Part shown: in pieces, positions 28,701-35,219 of the stretch
Position numbering within the stretch: position 1 is the first letter of the stretch
Layout of the letters: every line of letters starts with the position of its first letter
From: an uncultured Planctomycetaceae bacterium
GTDB taxonomy: Bacteria; Planctomycetota; Planctomycetia; Pirellulales; Pirellulaceae
NCBI GenBank assembly: GCA_937862885.1
Contig: CALMEE010000025.1
Coordinates: 1-42,201, forward strand
Length of the DNA stretch: 42,201 bases
Reading direction: 5' to 3'
Position numbers and translations under genes: made by a program
The notes under the pieces: model-generated
Told to the model about the DNA's origin: nothing
What the model saw: the letters and a program-made list of their open reading frames with translations, nothing else
Databases searched by the model: none

Positions 28701-29805
28701 ACTTTTTCGCAACCACGCGGATGTCGTGCTCAGTCGGCAGGAACACCAGCACATCGCCCGGATCCTTACGCGATAACTCGATGACGGTATCAACCACGGC
28801 ATCTTCCATATCACGCTCAGCTGATAATTCCGACATGCTTTGGCCATCGATGGCTGCATTACTTGAATACCTTGCATGCTCGGCGGAATTGCTTTCCGTC
28901 CACTCCAATGGTCGATAACAAATCTCAACCGGATACGTACGCCCTGCGATGCGGAAGACAGGGACCGGATTGTCCGGGTCGAGCGTGAAATGGTTGGCGA
29001 ATTTCTCAGTGTCGATCGTTGCCGAAGTTATGATGATTCTTAACTCCGTGCGTTTCACAATCAGTCGTCGCAGATATCCCAACAAGAAGTCAATATTGAG
29101 GCTGCGTTCATGTGCTTCATCAACAATTAGCACTTCATATTGGTCCAGAAAACGATCCGTTTGCGTCTCAGCCAACAAAATGCCGTCTGTCATTAGCTTG
29201 ACATAGGTGGTTTCATTGGTCTGATCACTGAATCGTATCTTGCAACCCACTTGCTCTCCCAGCCGACAATGCAACAGGGAGGCGACTCGCGCTGCGACGC
29301 CGCGTGCTGCAATCCGCCGTGGTTGCGTATGGCCGATGAATCCGGAAACCCCGAATCCTGCCTGCAAACAGATCAACGGGAGTTGCGTCGACTTGCCTGA
29401 TCCTGTTTCACCACTAACGACAATCACTTGGTGATCTAGCAATGCCTGTTTTATTTCATTGGATTGTTCAAAAAGAGGTAAGCTTTGATCCAACTGCGGA
29501 ACGGGGAATTGAGACTTCCGCAGACTTAACAATTCGACAGATCGCTCAATATCTTTCTTCAGGCCGCAGAACTCGCGATCCAACTCTGTCGATTTTAGAA
29601 CAGCCGGTTCCGCAGCCAATCCTGACAAAACGCCAGGCGGCAACTCCTGCGCCGATTTATGCTGCCTGACTCGCGGCCGCACAACTATTCCTTCCCGAAA
29701 TTGTCGCTCAAGCCTCGCCCATCTACGGCGCAAAGGATACTGGTCTCGCTTCATTGCAAGTTCGATCAACGTCCGCAAATCATTTAAATCGCTGGATAAT
29801 GACAT
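25711..29805 (-). CDS. hrpA: ATP-dependent RNA helicase HrpA (DEAH box)
   Basis: The 1364-residue protein begins at ATG 29805 (MSLSSDLNDLRTLIELAMKR). An in-frame ATG 26 codons upstream has no ribosome binding site, and its extra residues do not look like the family. In upstream-start numbering the Walker A GETGSGKS is at 158-165, the DEAH box at 255-258 and SAT at 287-289. QRAGRCGRVGPG (motif VI) follows. The helicase core is followed by the winged-helix and ratchet helical domain, then a long C-terminal region of the HrpA-specific type (PVSYRFAPGEFDDGATVEVP). E. coli HrpA is about 1300 residues and handles mRNA processing and ribosome collision rescue. Here I infer an RNA role from family alone. 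The sequence is intact, with no frameshift. Confidence 0.94.
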   Translation of the reverse strand: MSLSSDLNDLRTLIELAMKRDQYPLRRRWARLERQFREGIVVRPRVRQHKSAQELPPGVLSGLAAEPAVLKSTELDREFCGLKKDIERSVELLSLRKSQFPVPQLDQSLPLFEQSNEIKQALLDHQVIVVSGETGSGKSTQLPLICLQAGFGVSGFIGHTQPRRIAARGVAARVASLLHCRLGEQVGCKIRFSDQTNETTYVKLMTDGILLAETQTDRFLDQYEVLIVDEAHERSLNIDFLLGYLRRLIVKRTELRIIITSATIDTEKFANHFTLDPDNPVPVFRIAGRTYPVEICYRPLEWTESNSAEHARYSSNAAIDGQSMSELSAERDMEDAVVDTVIELSRKDPGDVLVFLPTEHDIRVVAKKLRGLQVAGGKIASANILPLYARLTNEQQSQVFQAGAKQRIVLATNVAESSITVPGIRYVIDTGTARISRYAPRSKVQRLPIEPISQASARQRAGRCGRVGPGICVRLYSETDFVARPEFTTPEIRRTNLASVILQVDALKLGAIEEFPFVDPPRPESIRDGYKTLLELGAVDEAFRLTPLGRRLSKIPADPRIARMLFAASDSGCLAEVLVIAAALEGQDARMRPAERQKAADIAHARFVHESSDFLSWLKLWDFLHELRGKLSHSKFKKACHENFISASHFQQWADIHRQLREMAKSAGLHYNSKDYRLPENYRAIHEAIATGLLSGVAMLSDRFEYVGAGGVKFSIWPGSGLFAAKPKWIVAAEVVETSKRFGRTVAKIEPEWIEPLSQHICKRAFVDPHWSSRQETTMAYENVSLFGLPIVVRRRVAYAKHDPELSRRIFIEHGLVQGELKRPPRFLNLNQTLCQEAETWGAKTRQRHCIFDEWTVRKFYDDRLPPTVVDTRSLIEHLKRDDQLEASLTMSLTDLVSDEATANIAVDFPDQVRVGEMDLPVSYRFAPGEFDDGATVEVPVEALSQLNEQAVGWLIPGHRIAYIEALIRCLPKSIRRSLVPAPETARVVAERLEVGTDSFLAAVARELGKIARVQISPSSFDLAKIDDYLKVNFRLVDQANRIVSQSRDIGELLRELPQGQNSREVEATDNHWMQDRLTTWCFGNVPDSILVKRNFTDVPVFPAIVDQGDAVGLRLFDNVYFARREMQKGVARLFFLRNAKLVRSHINWLPELDQLSVTACLLFSDSKSFRQNLEDLLVRIACIEDRKVPASQQEFDRICQDSNVLLGGAAQQLADWLPKTLRKYQAVRLEMDKLNSRTADTRNDIASQLAGLFPPEFMRTTPWRWLQHFPRFLAAASFRIERVMSGHQARDLALSSEIKALWEQYQQVAGAVPDFSRHSEHIERVRWLFEELRVSMFAQPIGTSEKVSPKRIEKLIDEIRQAL

Positions 29806-30045
29806 CTTTAATTGGCTTGAACGCGTTGTCTGCGATGCACGCGCAATCGTATTTCGATTGAGCAACATTAGTACAGTCATCATTGTAACTTGGAGGCTGC
29901 TCTAGTGAAGCGAAGTAGTAACTAGGCATGGAACCGCTCAACTCGTTACCAACATCGAATCCATCAAAGACTTGTGACTGAGGCCAAATCGTCTTCGACG
30001 TGTTCAGCGTCATCCATCAGTAAGCTACATATACCAAGACTCTGG

Positions 30046-30061
30046 CCCGAAGGGCACTGTT
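30046..30061 (+). repeat. Left inverted repeat of the IS4 relic
   Basis: cccgaagggcactgtt matches the reverse complement of 30913-30928 at 15 of 16 positions. It lies 158 bases before the transposase ATG. Confidence 0.75.
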
Positions 30062-30176
30062 ATGATGCGGTAGGTGCGTATTTCCATTTATGACAGAACG
30101 GAGATATTTTGTATGCCCCGTTTGCCAGACTGGTATTCAGGTTTTTGCTCTCGTTTGGCTATGATAGTGATGCCAT

Positions 30177-30221
30177 CCTTGGCTGCAGTTGCATTGAAAA
30201 GCCAAGGAGGGTTTTTTCATG
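30177..30221 (+). promoter_or_regulatory. Hairpin overlapping the transposase ribosome binding site
   Basis: Arms ccttggct (30177-30184) and agccaagg (30200-30207) pair perfectly across a 15-base loop. The right arm overlaps the Shine-Dalgarno AAGGAGG (30204-30210), which stands eight bases before the ATG at 30219. Transcripts entering from outside would mask the ribosome site, a control known in several IS families to prevent transposase synthesis from read-through. The T-run after the stem also resembles a weak terminator. The function here is inferred. Confidence 0.5.
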
Positions 30222-30897
30222 GGTACAGGAATACCAAATTCTTCCCGTCGAGCCAGTCACAGTTTTCAAAAGATCATTGATGCTTTTCTCACCAACGATG
30301 GGCTGCCGTTTGCAGAAATTCCGTCGGCTGACCGCATCGAGCGGATCTTTGGTGGCCTGTTTGGTTTTCATGGTGTCTACACCACGGCGATCATGGTGTG
30401 GTCGTTCCTTTCGCAGGTCCTGCGGGACGGCAAGGAGGCTTCGTGCCAGATGGATTTCGCTGGAATTCGGAATTGGATATCCGAAGCATTAAGTCCAATA
30501 TGAACCCGGCTCACGTGCGCTGTAAATCGCCGGAGATGGTTCATCGCGAAGTCTGGACGACCATCCTGGGCTACAATTTGATTCGCACGACAACTTGATT
30601 CAAACGACCGCAGCGGGAGCGGCATTGTTACGCGACATGCAACCTCGTCACATCAGTTTTACCAGCACCTGTCAATACGTGCTGGCATCGTGGATGCTCT
30701 TGTCAAATCGCCTTCTCGATGGCGCGGCACAGGACGAATATCTCTTGTTGATGCTCCAACAGATCGCAGAGTGCCAAGTCGCTCACCGGCCCGGCCGATT
30801 AGAACCGAGCGTACTAAAACGCCGCCGTCATGGATACAAGCTCATGCAAAAACCACGACACCAATTGCGTCTTAAATTGCGTAAGGACTGCACTTGA
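30219..30897 (+). pseudogene. IS4-family transposase, internally deleted and frameshifted
   Basis: The N-terminal part (30219 onward) reads LFGFHGVYTTAIMVWSFLS and QVLRDGKEASCQ, typical of IS4-type transposases. After about 30460 the frame changes. A second segment reads LDIRSIKSN, KSPEMVHREVWTTILGYNL and IRTT, the C-terminal signature. Another frame change near 30595 gives RDMQPRHISFTSTCQYVLAS to the end at 30897. The middle, which holds the catalytic DDE residues, is largely missing, so it cannot be active. The first ATG keeps an excellent ribosome site, so a short N-terminal peptide could still be made. Confidence 0.8.
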
Positions 30898-30912
30898 AGC
30901 AACTTACATCTC

Positions 30913-30928
30913 AACAGTGCCATTCGGG
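30913..30928 (-). repeat. Right inverted repeat of the IS4 relic
   Basis: Reverse complement reads cccgaatggcactgtt, one mismatch from the left repeat. The adjoining gggtctgacccc (about 30925-30936) is a palindromic extension of this end. Confidence 0.75.
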
Positions 30929-30945
30929 TCTGACCCCTTTTTAAG

Positions 30946-32328
30946 CTATCTCCGATCGGTGCCGTCAGACGATCCTTGTTCGCCCTGGTGTTCGTCCGGA
31001 AGTTTGCCATCCAAGATGGTTGTTTTGATCAATTCGAGCCTGATAAGGTACTTTGGTTCGGTGTCACGTTCCTCGTCCGGGCCTTCTTTTACTTTAGGCC
31101 ACTGAAATACCTTCAGCTCTTCTGTTTCGATCCCCGATTCGGGAACTTCGCGGACCCATTGGCGCGCCTGTTCGACCAATTCCGTAAAGTTCGGTTTGTC
31201 CGAATCGGGAACCTGTCTGTAGAGACGGTCGATGGTATACAACATATGCTGTTTAGGGGTCCGGTTTGCGGGCCAGCGCTGCTCCAACGGTAAGAGGAAT
31301 TTGGGCCCCACGAACTGAAGCCGTGCGCCTGACTCTAAAGGTTTTGCTCTCCTTGCTAACTCGTTCAGTACGTCTTGAGCGTTGTCCGCGGCATCCACCA
31401 ATTGTTCGACGAGTCTTTGCCACACCAATTCCATAGGACCGGGCGGGTCCAGGAAATTCTGGGCTCGCGACATGATCCGGATGCGTTGATCAGAACGGGT
31501 AATATCTAGCCCACGCCACCCGACAAACAGCGGCAATTCGGCGAGCGGTTCGGCGTCTTCACCAGCATCGAATCGACGAATCTGGTGCATCCCATAAGAC
31601 TCGGAGATCGAATCAACCCAACCATAGTCCTTCAACATCCTGCCGAATTCGGACGATTCGTCAACTGCGATACCTTGCCGAACCTGATCGATCAAAACCA
31701 AGTCCAGGTACATCAGGAGTTCCGGACGCCGTGTATAGTCAAAACTGATTCTAGCTCTGTCGGCCGGTGCATTGGGGGAAACTTGCCGGTAAGCGCCGGC
31801 TGCGATCTGTTGACCGTACCATTGATTCCATTCACGAAATGACTTGTTAAACTGGCTGCGCTCCGCAAACTCAAATGTAAAAAACAACGCTGCGTGAAGG
31901 CCATAGTTTTGTGCCATGTCGACTCGCTCACCCGCCGCAGTCGCCCGCTTTAAATCTTGAAACTTCCCCTGAAACACCTCAGCAACTCTTGATGCCGCCT
32001 CATGTTCGGGCATCGCATCGAGCTGTTGATAAAGCTTACGCACTCGGGGGTCAGCTGTGAGTGCCCGGATGACCGAAAAATTCTCCCCGGGTGAAGATCC
32101 AACCTTGCCATAAAGGGCCACCAAATCGTAATTGCCGTTGTCACGTGTGCTGATCGCTTCCACCAGCTCGCTAAAATCACGTTCAATCGTGGTGCGAATC
32201 AGAACGCTATCCTGCTCTGCCGGGGTCAGATTGCGATGGGGTTCCTGCGCAGTCGTCGTACCAGGAGCAACCAACACCGAAGCAATTACGAGCGCGCCCG
32301 ACAACCTAACGATAAATCTTCGATACAT
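30946..32328 (-). CDS. Secreted protein of unknown function
   Basis: The 460-residue protein has a clear signal peptide (MYRRFIVRLSG, cleavage after about TTTA at 27) and an AAGGA ribosome site seven bases before the ATG at 32328. The mature part is mostly helical, acidic and rich in Arg, with Trp/Tyr clusters such as REWNQWYGQQ near 170-180 and LFVGWRGLDIT near 270-280. The acidic end (GPDEERDTEP, then GEQGSSDGTDRR) is probably disordered. I do not recognise a family, and no catalytic motif is visible. It has no cysteine pattern, lipobox or membrane segment beyond the signal. It is the intact downstream partner of the interrupted gene at 32286-32803, whose frame overlaps its start. Confidence 0.8.
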   Translation of the reverse strand: MYRRFIVRLSGALVIASVLVAPGTTTAQEPHRNLTPAEQDSVLIRTTIERDFSELVEAISTRDNGNYDLVALYGKVGSSPGENFSVIRALTADPRVRKLYQQLDAMPEHEAASRVAEVFQGKFQDLKRATAAGERVDMAQNYGLHAALFFTFEFAERSQFNKSFREWNQWYGQQIAAGAYRQVSPNAPADRARISFDYTRRPELLMYLDLVLIDQVRQGIAVDESSEFGRMLKDYGWVDSISESYGMHQIRRFDAGEDAEPLAELPLFVGWRGLDITRSDQRIRIMSRAQNFLDPPGPMELVWQRLVEQLVDAADNAQDVLNELARRAKPLESGARLQFVGPKFLLPLEQRWPANRTPKQHMLYTIDRLYRQVPDSDKPNFTELVEQARQWVREVPESGIETEELKVFQWPKVKEGPDEERDTEPKYLIRLELIKTTILDGKLPDEHQGEQGSSDGTDRR

Positions 32329-32803
32329 GACATATCCTTTCTACCACAATTTAGTCGCCGTTTTAGTTTTTCTTGAAAAATTTGAAAGTCAAAGCCTCGT
32401 GAAGCTTTCCCAATTTCAAATCGACATCATCCGGGCATACTGCGGTTTGCTTATAAGTCCCTCTTTCGTTCCACTGCTCTTCAGACTTAATGATGACCTG
32501 CACCATGAGTTCTTGCAGCGGAAAAACGATCACTTTGGGATCAAAATCAGGATTTTCACACTCCTTTCCTACGATTTAAATTGAGTGGTCTCCGGGATCA
32601 GTGGCGGACGCTATAGTACCATCCTTCTTGCCAACTTCAACGTAGCATGGAGGAGGGGCACCGACTACACCTACGGTGCCACCAATAAGCTTCTCATCAG
32701 TAAGAGGCCAATCGCCAACGCCAAAGCCGTAACCATGGCAGTTCGTTGAAAAATCGAGCCCTTCAGAAACCCGATCGTATCCGGCGTATACCCGATCCCA
32801 GTA
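32286..32803 (-). pseudogene. 3' remnant of a gene cut off by the IS5 element (NCHGY motif)
   Basis: Reading the minus strand from 32803, one frame continues to TAA at 32286-32288 with a single internal TAA at 32576-32578. Before that stop it reads YDRVSEGLDFSTNCHGYGFG, then VGDWPLTDEKLIGG, APPPCYVEVGKKDG and DPGDHSI. After it come VGKECENPDFDPKV, KSEEQWNERGTYKQ and CPDDVDLKLGKL. Changing one base of the internal stop would restore the frame. The Cys-His pair (NCHGY) followed by a later histidine (DHS) suggests a papain-like or NlpC/CHAP-like hydrolase fold, which is inference only. The 5' part is not found on the far side of the IS element (33644-33821), so it was lost. The 3' end overlaps the start of the secreted-protein gene, suggesting a former operon. 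Confidence 0.6.
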
Positions 32804-32821
32804 CCTCAGAGGGTGTCTTCA
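32804..32821 (+). repeat. Left inverted repeat of the IS5 element
   Basis: cctcagagggtgtcttca matches the right end in reverse complement at 16 of 18 positions. Confidence 0.85.
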
Positions 32822-32896
32822 GTTGATTGAAAGTTAAAAAACTGCAACGCCTTCGTTGTTAATAATTCCCTTGTCAAGGAAGACGGAGACGCAGCG

Positions 32897-33628
32897 ATGA
32901 AGGAACAATTTGGCACTGATTTAACAGACGGACAATGGCAAAAACTGGAACGCTTGCTTCCCAAGTCATCCAATCGAGGACGCAAGCGACTTGATCGTCG
33001 AATCGTCATGAACGCAATTTTGTATTTGAATCGAACCGGTTGCCAATGGCGGATGTTACCTAAATCGTTTCCTAATTGGAAATCGGTCTACACCGTGTTC
33101 TGGCGGTGGCGTCGCGATGGCATTTGGGAAATGGTGCATGATTGTTTGCAAAAAATGACTCGGCAAGCCGTTGGCAAAAAGCCGATGCCGACGGCGGCGA
33201 TCATTGACAGCCAAAGCGTGAAAACAACAGAACAGAAGTGGGTGGAGCCAAACGGAGCTTTGACGCGGGAAAAAAAGTGACTGGACGAAAACGGCACTTG
33301 GTGGTGGATACTCTGGGAATGGTATTGGCGATCGTCATTCACTCAGCCAGCGTACAAGATCAAGTTGGGGCACGGTGGGTTTTGGCCAAGCTGGCTGTTT
33401 GAAACTTATAACATTTTGCTGCAAGCCGTTTTAAGGCCGGTCGGAATCAAGGGATTTGTGATATTGCCAAAGCGATGGGTCGTTGAACGAACCTTCGCTT
33501 GGATTAACGGCTGCCGACGAAACAGCAAAGACTACGAAGCAAATCCTGATTCAAGTGTCGCAATGATTCAAATCACCATGTTTGCACTAATGCTCAGACG
33601 ACTCGAAAAATCAAAAAACACTATTTGA
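32897..33628 (+). pseudogene. IS5-family transposase, orfA plus broken orfB
   Basis: orfA (32897-33280, 127 codons) begins MKEQFGTDLTDGQWQKLERL and includes CQWRMLPKSFPNWKSVY and the first catalytic aspartate in AAIIDSQSVKTT. It ends just after a run of seven A (33270-33276). In the -1 frame the protein continues VTGRKRHLVVDTLGMVLAI, as expected for IS5 members that use ribosomal frameshifting. That frame soon stops after VLAKLAV. The C-terminal part then appears in the first frame as KGFVILPKRWVVERTFAW and NGCRRNSKDYE, ending at 33628. The segment carrying the second catalytic aspartate is deleted, so the element is dead. AAGGA precedes the start by more than ten bases. Confidence 0.85.
33270..33276 (+). 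other. A7 slippery run for -1 frameshifting in the IS5 transposase
   Basis: Seven consecutive A bases (gga aaa aaa g) sit three bases before the orfA stop, and the -1 frame carries the continuing transposase sequence. In several IS5 subgroups this is a programmed frameshift site. A chance mutation cannot be excluded in a decayed copy. Confidence 0.5.
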
Positions 33629-33643
33629 AGACTCCCTCTTAGG
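33626..33643 (-). repeat. Right inverted repeat of the IS5 element
   Basis: tgaagactccctcttagg, the imperfect inverse of 32804-32821, overlaps the last codon of the broken orfB. Confidence 0.85.
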
Positions 33644-33685
33644 CAGGAATCGATGCGCCAAGCTTCCTTGAGTCTCCCGGCATGT

Positions 33686-33745
33686 AAGTCTGGAAAATCA
33701 TCCGAATTCAGGGCTGCTATCATCGATAAACAGACCGTGAAAACT
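33686..33745 (+). pseudogene. Fragment of a second IS5-type transposase
   Basis: Just outside the IS5 right end the frame reads KSGKSSEFRAAIIDKQTVKT. This parallels AAIIDSQSVKT of the neighbouring transposase but is clearly diverged in DNA. It is a scrap of an older related element. The surrounding 33644-33821 has no other gene. Confidence 0.55.
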
Positions 33746-33821
33746 ATTGACTTAATGTCCGACAAATACTACTCTCCGCCCGCGAATTTACGAACTTCTT
33801 GCCCTTTTCGAGAAACTAGGC

Positions 33822-34529
33822 ATGAACCTTTTCAATCAGTTCTTGTGTCTAACAAGATTTCCGTCCAAGCGGTTTCAACGCCTCTCCGGAGTCTCTGGTT
33901 TAGCAGCGATCCTAATTCTTCAAGCTTTGTCGGTGGGATGCGGCAAACCAACGATAGCGGAACAAGATTTGGTTCAGCCTTCATCGACGACTGAAGCTTC
34001 ACAAGCCACAGCGATTGCCGTCATCGACCTGAATCGGGTGGCTGAGCAAATCGGAGCCATCGAAAGAATTCGCACGGCAGTTGCTGACTATGAATTTGAG
34101 TTGCGAAATCGACTCACGCAAATAAAGGACCAATTCGAACTGGAAATAAGTGAAAAACGAAGCTCACAAACCGATGACCTGAATCGGCAAGACCAAGGCG
34201 AACTTGACAAGTTGATGGTTAAACACCAGAGCGCGCTAGAGCAACAAACGCTGATTGCCAACAATGAACTGGTTGCCCACGAGAACCAATTAAAATTGAA
34301 GTTGCTCAATCAAGTTCGCCCCATTGCTTATGAAGTGGCAAACGAGCGAGGTATGTCAATCGTATTGACAACAGCGCAGGTTTACGCCGCAACACCCACG
34401 AGCGATATTACTGACGAAGTTGCCAAACGCATTAAGAAAATCAACTCGGAAGCCCAATCGAACGTGGACAAGAAATCCAACACCCGGGTCGCAAACCTGC
34501 CAGGAGGTGGCGAGTTCAAGGCGTATTGA
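33822..34529 (+). CDS. OmpH/Skp-like periplasmic protein
   Basis: The 235-residue protein has a long N-terminus with a hydrophobic segment at about 25-39 ending in LSVGC, a near-lipobox, so it may be a lipoprotein or a secreted protein. After a Ser/Thr-rich spacer the conserved part begins AIAVIDLNRVAEQIGAIERI (about 64-83), the small beta strand opening of OmpH/Skp chaperones. A long charged coiled coil follows over about 85-175 and closes with AYEVANERGMSIVLTTAQVYAA, the second strand pair. The family binds unfolded outer-membrane proteins. No bamA or lpx gene is nearby, so the role is inferred from fold only. The last 30 residues are polar and possibly disordered. Confidence 0.8.
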   Translation: MNLFNQFLCLTRFPSKRFQRLSGVSGLAAILILQALSVGCGKPTIAEQDLVQPSSTTEASQATAIAVIDLNRVAEQIGAIERIRTAVADYEFELRNRLTQIKDQFELEISEKRSSQTDDLNRQDQGELDKLMVKHQSALEQQTLIANNELVAHENQLKLKLLNQVRPIAYEVANERGMSIVLTTAQVYAATPTSDITDEVAKRIKKINSEAQSNVDKKSNTRVANLPGGGEFKAY

Positions 34530-34672
34530 GGAAATTAGAAAACGCCTTCTGAAATACAAAAACCCGACTTGCCAGACCCTTTTTCTGTTCCTAAAATGGG
34601 GAACGTTGGTGGGGAAATTAGAACCATCTATCATTTTCGGTTTTTCCACCCGTTGTCTGGCATCCCTTGCCC

Positions 34673-34678
34673 GATAAT
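34673..34678 (+). promoter_or_regulatory. Possible -10 box of the tRNA-Asn gene
   Basis: gataat stands 18 bases before the tRNA 5' end, a plausible distance. The nearest -35-like hexamer, ttgtct at 34653-34658, is only 14 bases upstream, shorter than usual. Confidence 0.3.
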
Positions 34679-34696
34679 TCACGCAAATTTCGTTAC

Positions 34697-34769
34697 GCTC
34701 TTGTAGCTCAGTCGGTAGAGCAAGCGGCTGTTAACCGCTGGGTCGTAGGTTCGAGTCCTACCGGGAGCG
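34697..34769 (+). tRNA. tRNA-Asn (GTT)
   Basis: A 73-base cloverleaf is present. The acceptor stem gctcttg/cgggagc has three G-U pairs. The D arm is gctc/gagc, and the anticodon stem agcgg/ccgct carries loop ctgttaa with anticodon GTT at 34730-34732. The T arm gtagg/cctac has loop ttcgagt. The discriminator base is G and CCA is not encoded. The gene is complete and not obviously disrupted, and no integrase lies beside it. Confidence 0.97.
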
Positions 34770-34810
34770 CTGAATTCCTGAACTTGACGCTGGCCTTTCC
34801 GCCAGTACAT

Positions 34811-34847
34811 GCGAAAAGCCGAGAGCCATGCGCTCTCGGCTTTTCGC
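34811..34847 (+). terminator. Strong intrinsic terminator after tRNA-Asn
   Basis: Arms gcgaaaagccgagagc (34811-34826) and gctctcggcttttcgc (34832-34847) are perfectly complementary over 16 bases with a 5-base loop. The A-run in the left arm and T-run in the right make a classic, potentially bidirectional terminator 41 bases after the tRNA. Confidence 0.85.
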
Positions 34848-35219
34848 GTTTCTGGCCCCGAAAGATAATAAAGGGACAGGCATCTTATGGTTCCTTTCTT
34901 CCCGCATTCTCAAGCCAAACGTTTACTAGCGGCGACAGATCTCGGTTTCGACTCTGCGCAAGAGAATCAGCGTCATTGAATGATTCGATCTGCGAAAACG
35001 TTCACTGAAACACCAAAATTCATCTTTTAGCTAGATGAAAATCGATTGCTTGTCTTGATTGTGCAAAATTGGGCGATAATCCGTTTAACTTACTTGTTGT
35101 GCCGTGAGCCCCAGTTACAATGTGAAACTTAAGTGAAAGGATGCCTGTAACGATCGTCGCATGTAAATGTTTTGCATGCCGGGTTATGACCGAATTGGTT
35201 TGCTTTGGGAGTTGCAACA
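34848..35219. other. Intergenic stretch with a possible repeat-element end
   Basis: aaagggacaggcatctta at 34870-34887 resembles the GGGACAGGCACC type of repeat end that I associate with RAYT-related elements, but no partner repeat or transposase is found. No gene is supported before 35220. This stretch should hold the promoter of the metalloprotease. Confidence 0.35.

Larger units (their letters stand above)
30044..30934 (+). mobile_element. IS4-family insertion sequence relic
   Basis: This is an inactive element of about 0.9 kb. Its ends are marked by inverted copies of cccgaagggcactgtt (30046-30061) and, reading inward from the right, cccgaatggcactgtt (reverse complement of 30913-30928), with one mismatch. 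The right end continues into gggtctgacccc. Inside is a transposase with an internal deletion and frame breaks. A full IS4 element is about 1.4-1.6 kb. It borders the stop of the hypothetical gene at 30946. Confidence 0.75.
32804..33643 (+). mobile_element. IS5-family insertion sequence, degenerate
   Basis: The 840-bp element is bounded by inverted repeats cctcagagggtgtcttca (32804-32821) and, read inward from the right, cctaagagggagtcttca (reverse complement of 33626-33643), with two mismatches in 18. It contains a two-frame transposase with a missing middle. No clear target-site duplication is seen (left flank ends agta, right begins cagg). Confidence 0.85.

Noticed and set aside
29780..30013. 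Minus-strand 77-codon frame overlapping the hrpA start
   Set aside because: It overlaps a strong gene in another frame and lacks any motif.
30925..30936. gggtctgacccc read as an independent REP-like repeat
   Set aside because: It forms part of the right end of the IS4 relic, whose adjacent bases match the left end in inverse.
32132..32584. Plus-strand 150-codon frame
   Set aside because: It is antisense to the secreted-protein start and the NCHGY remnant, whose minus-strand reading is more protein-like.
34667..35008. Plus-strand 113-codon frame across tRNA-Asn
   Set aside because: It runs through the tRNA and its terminator, so it is not a gene.
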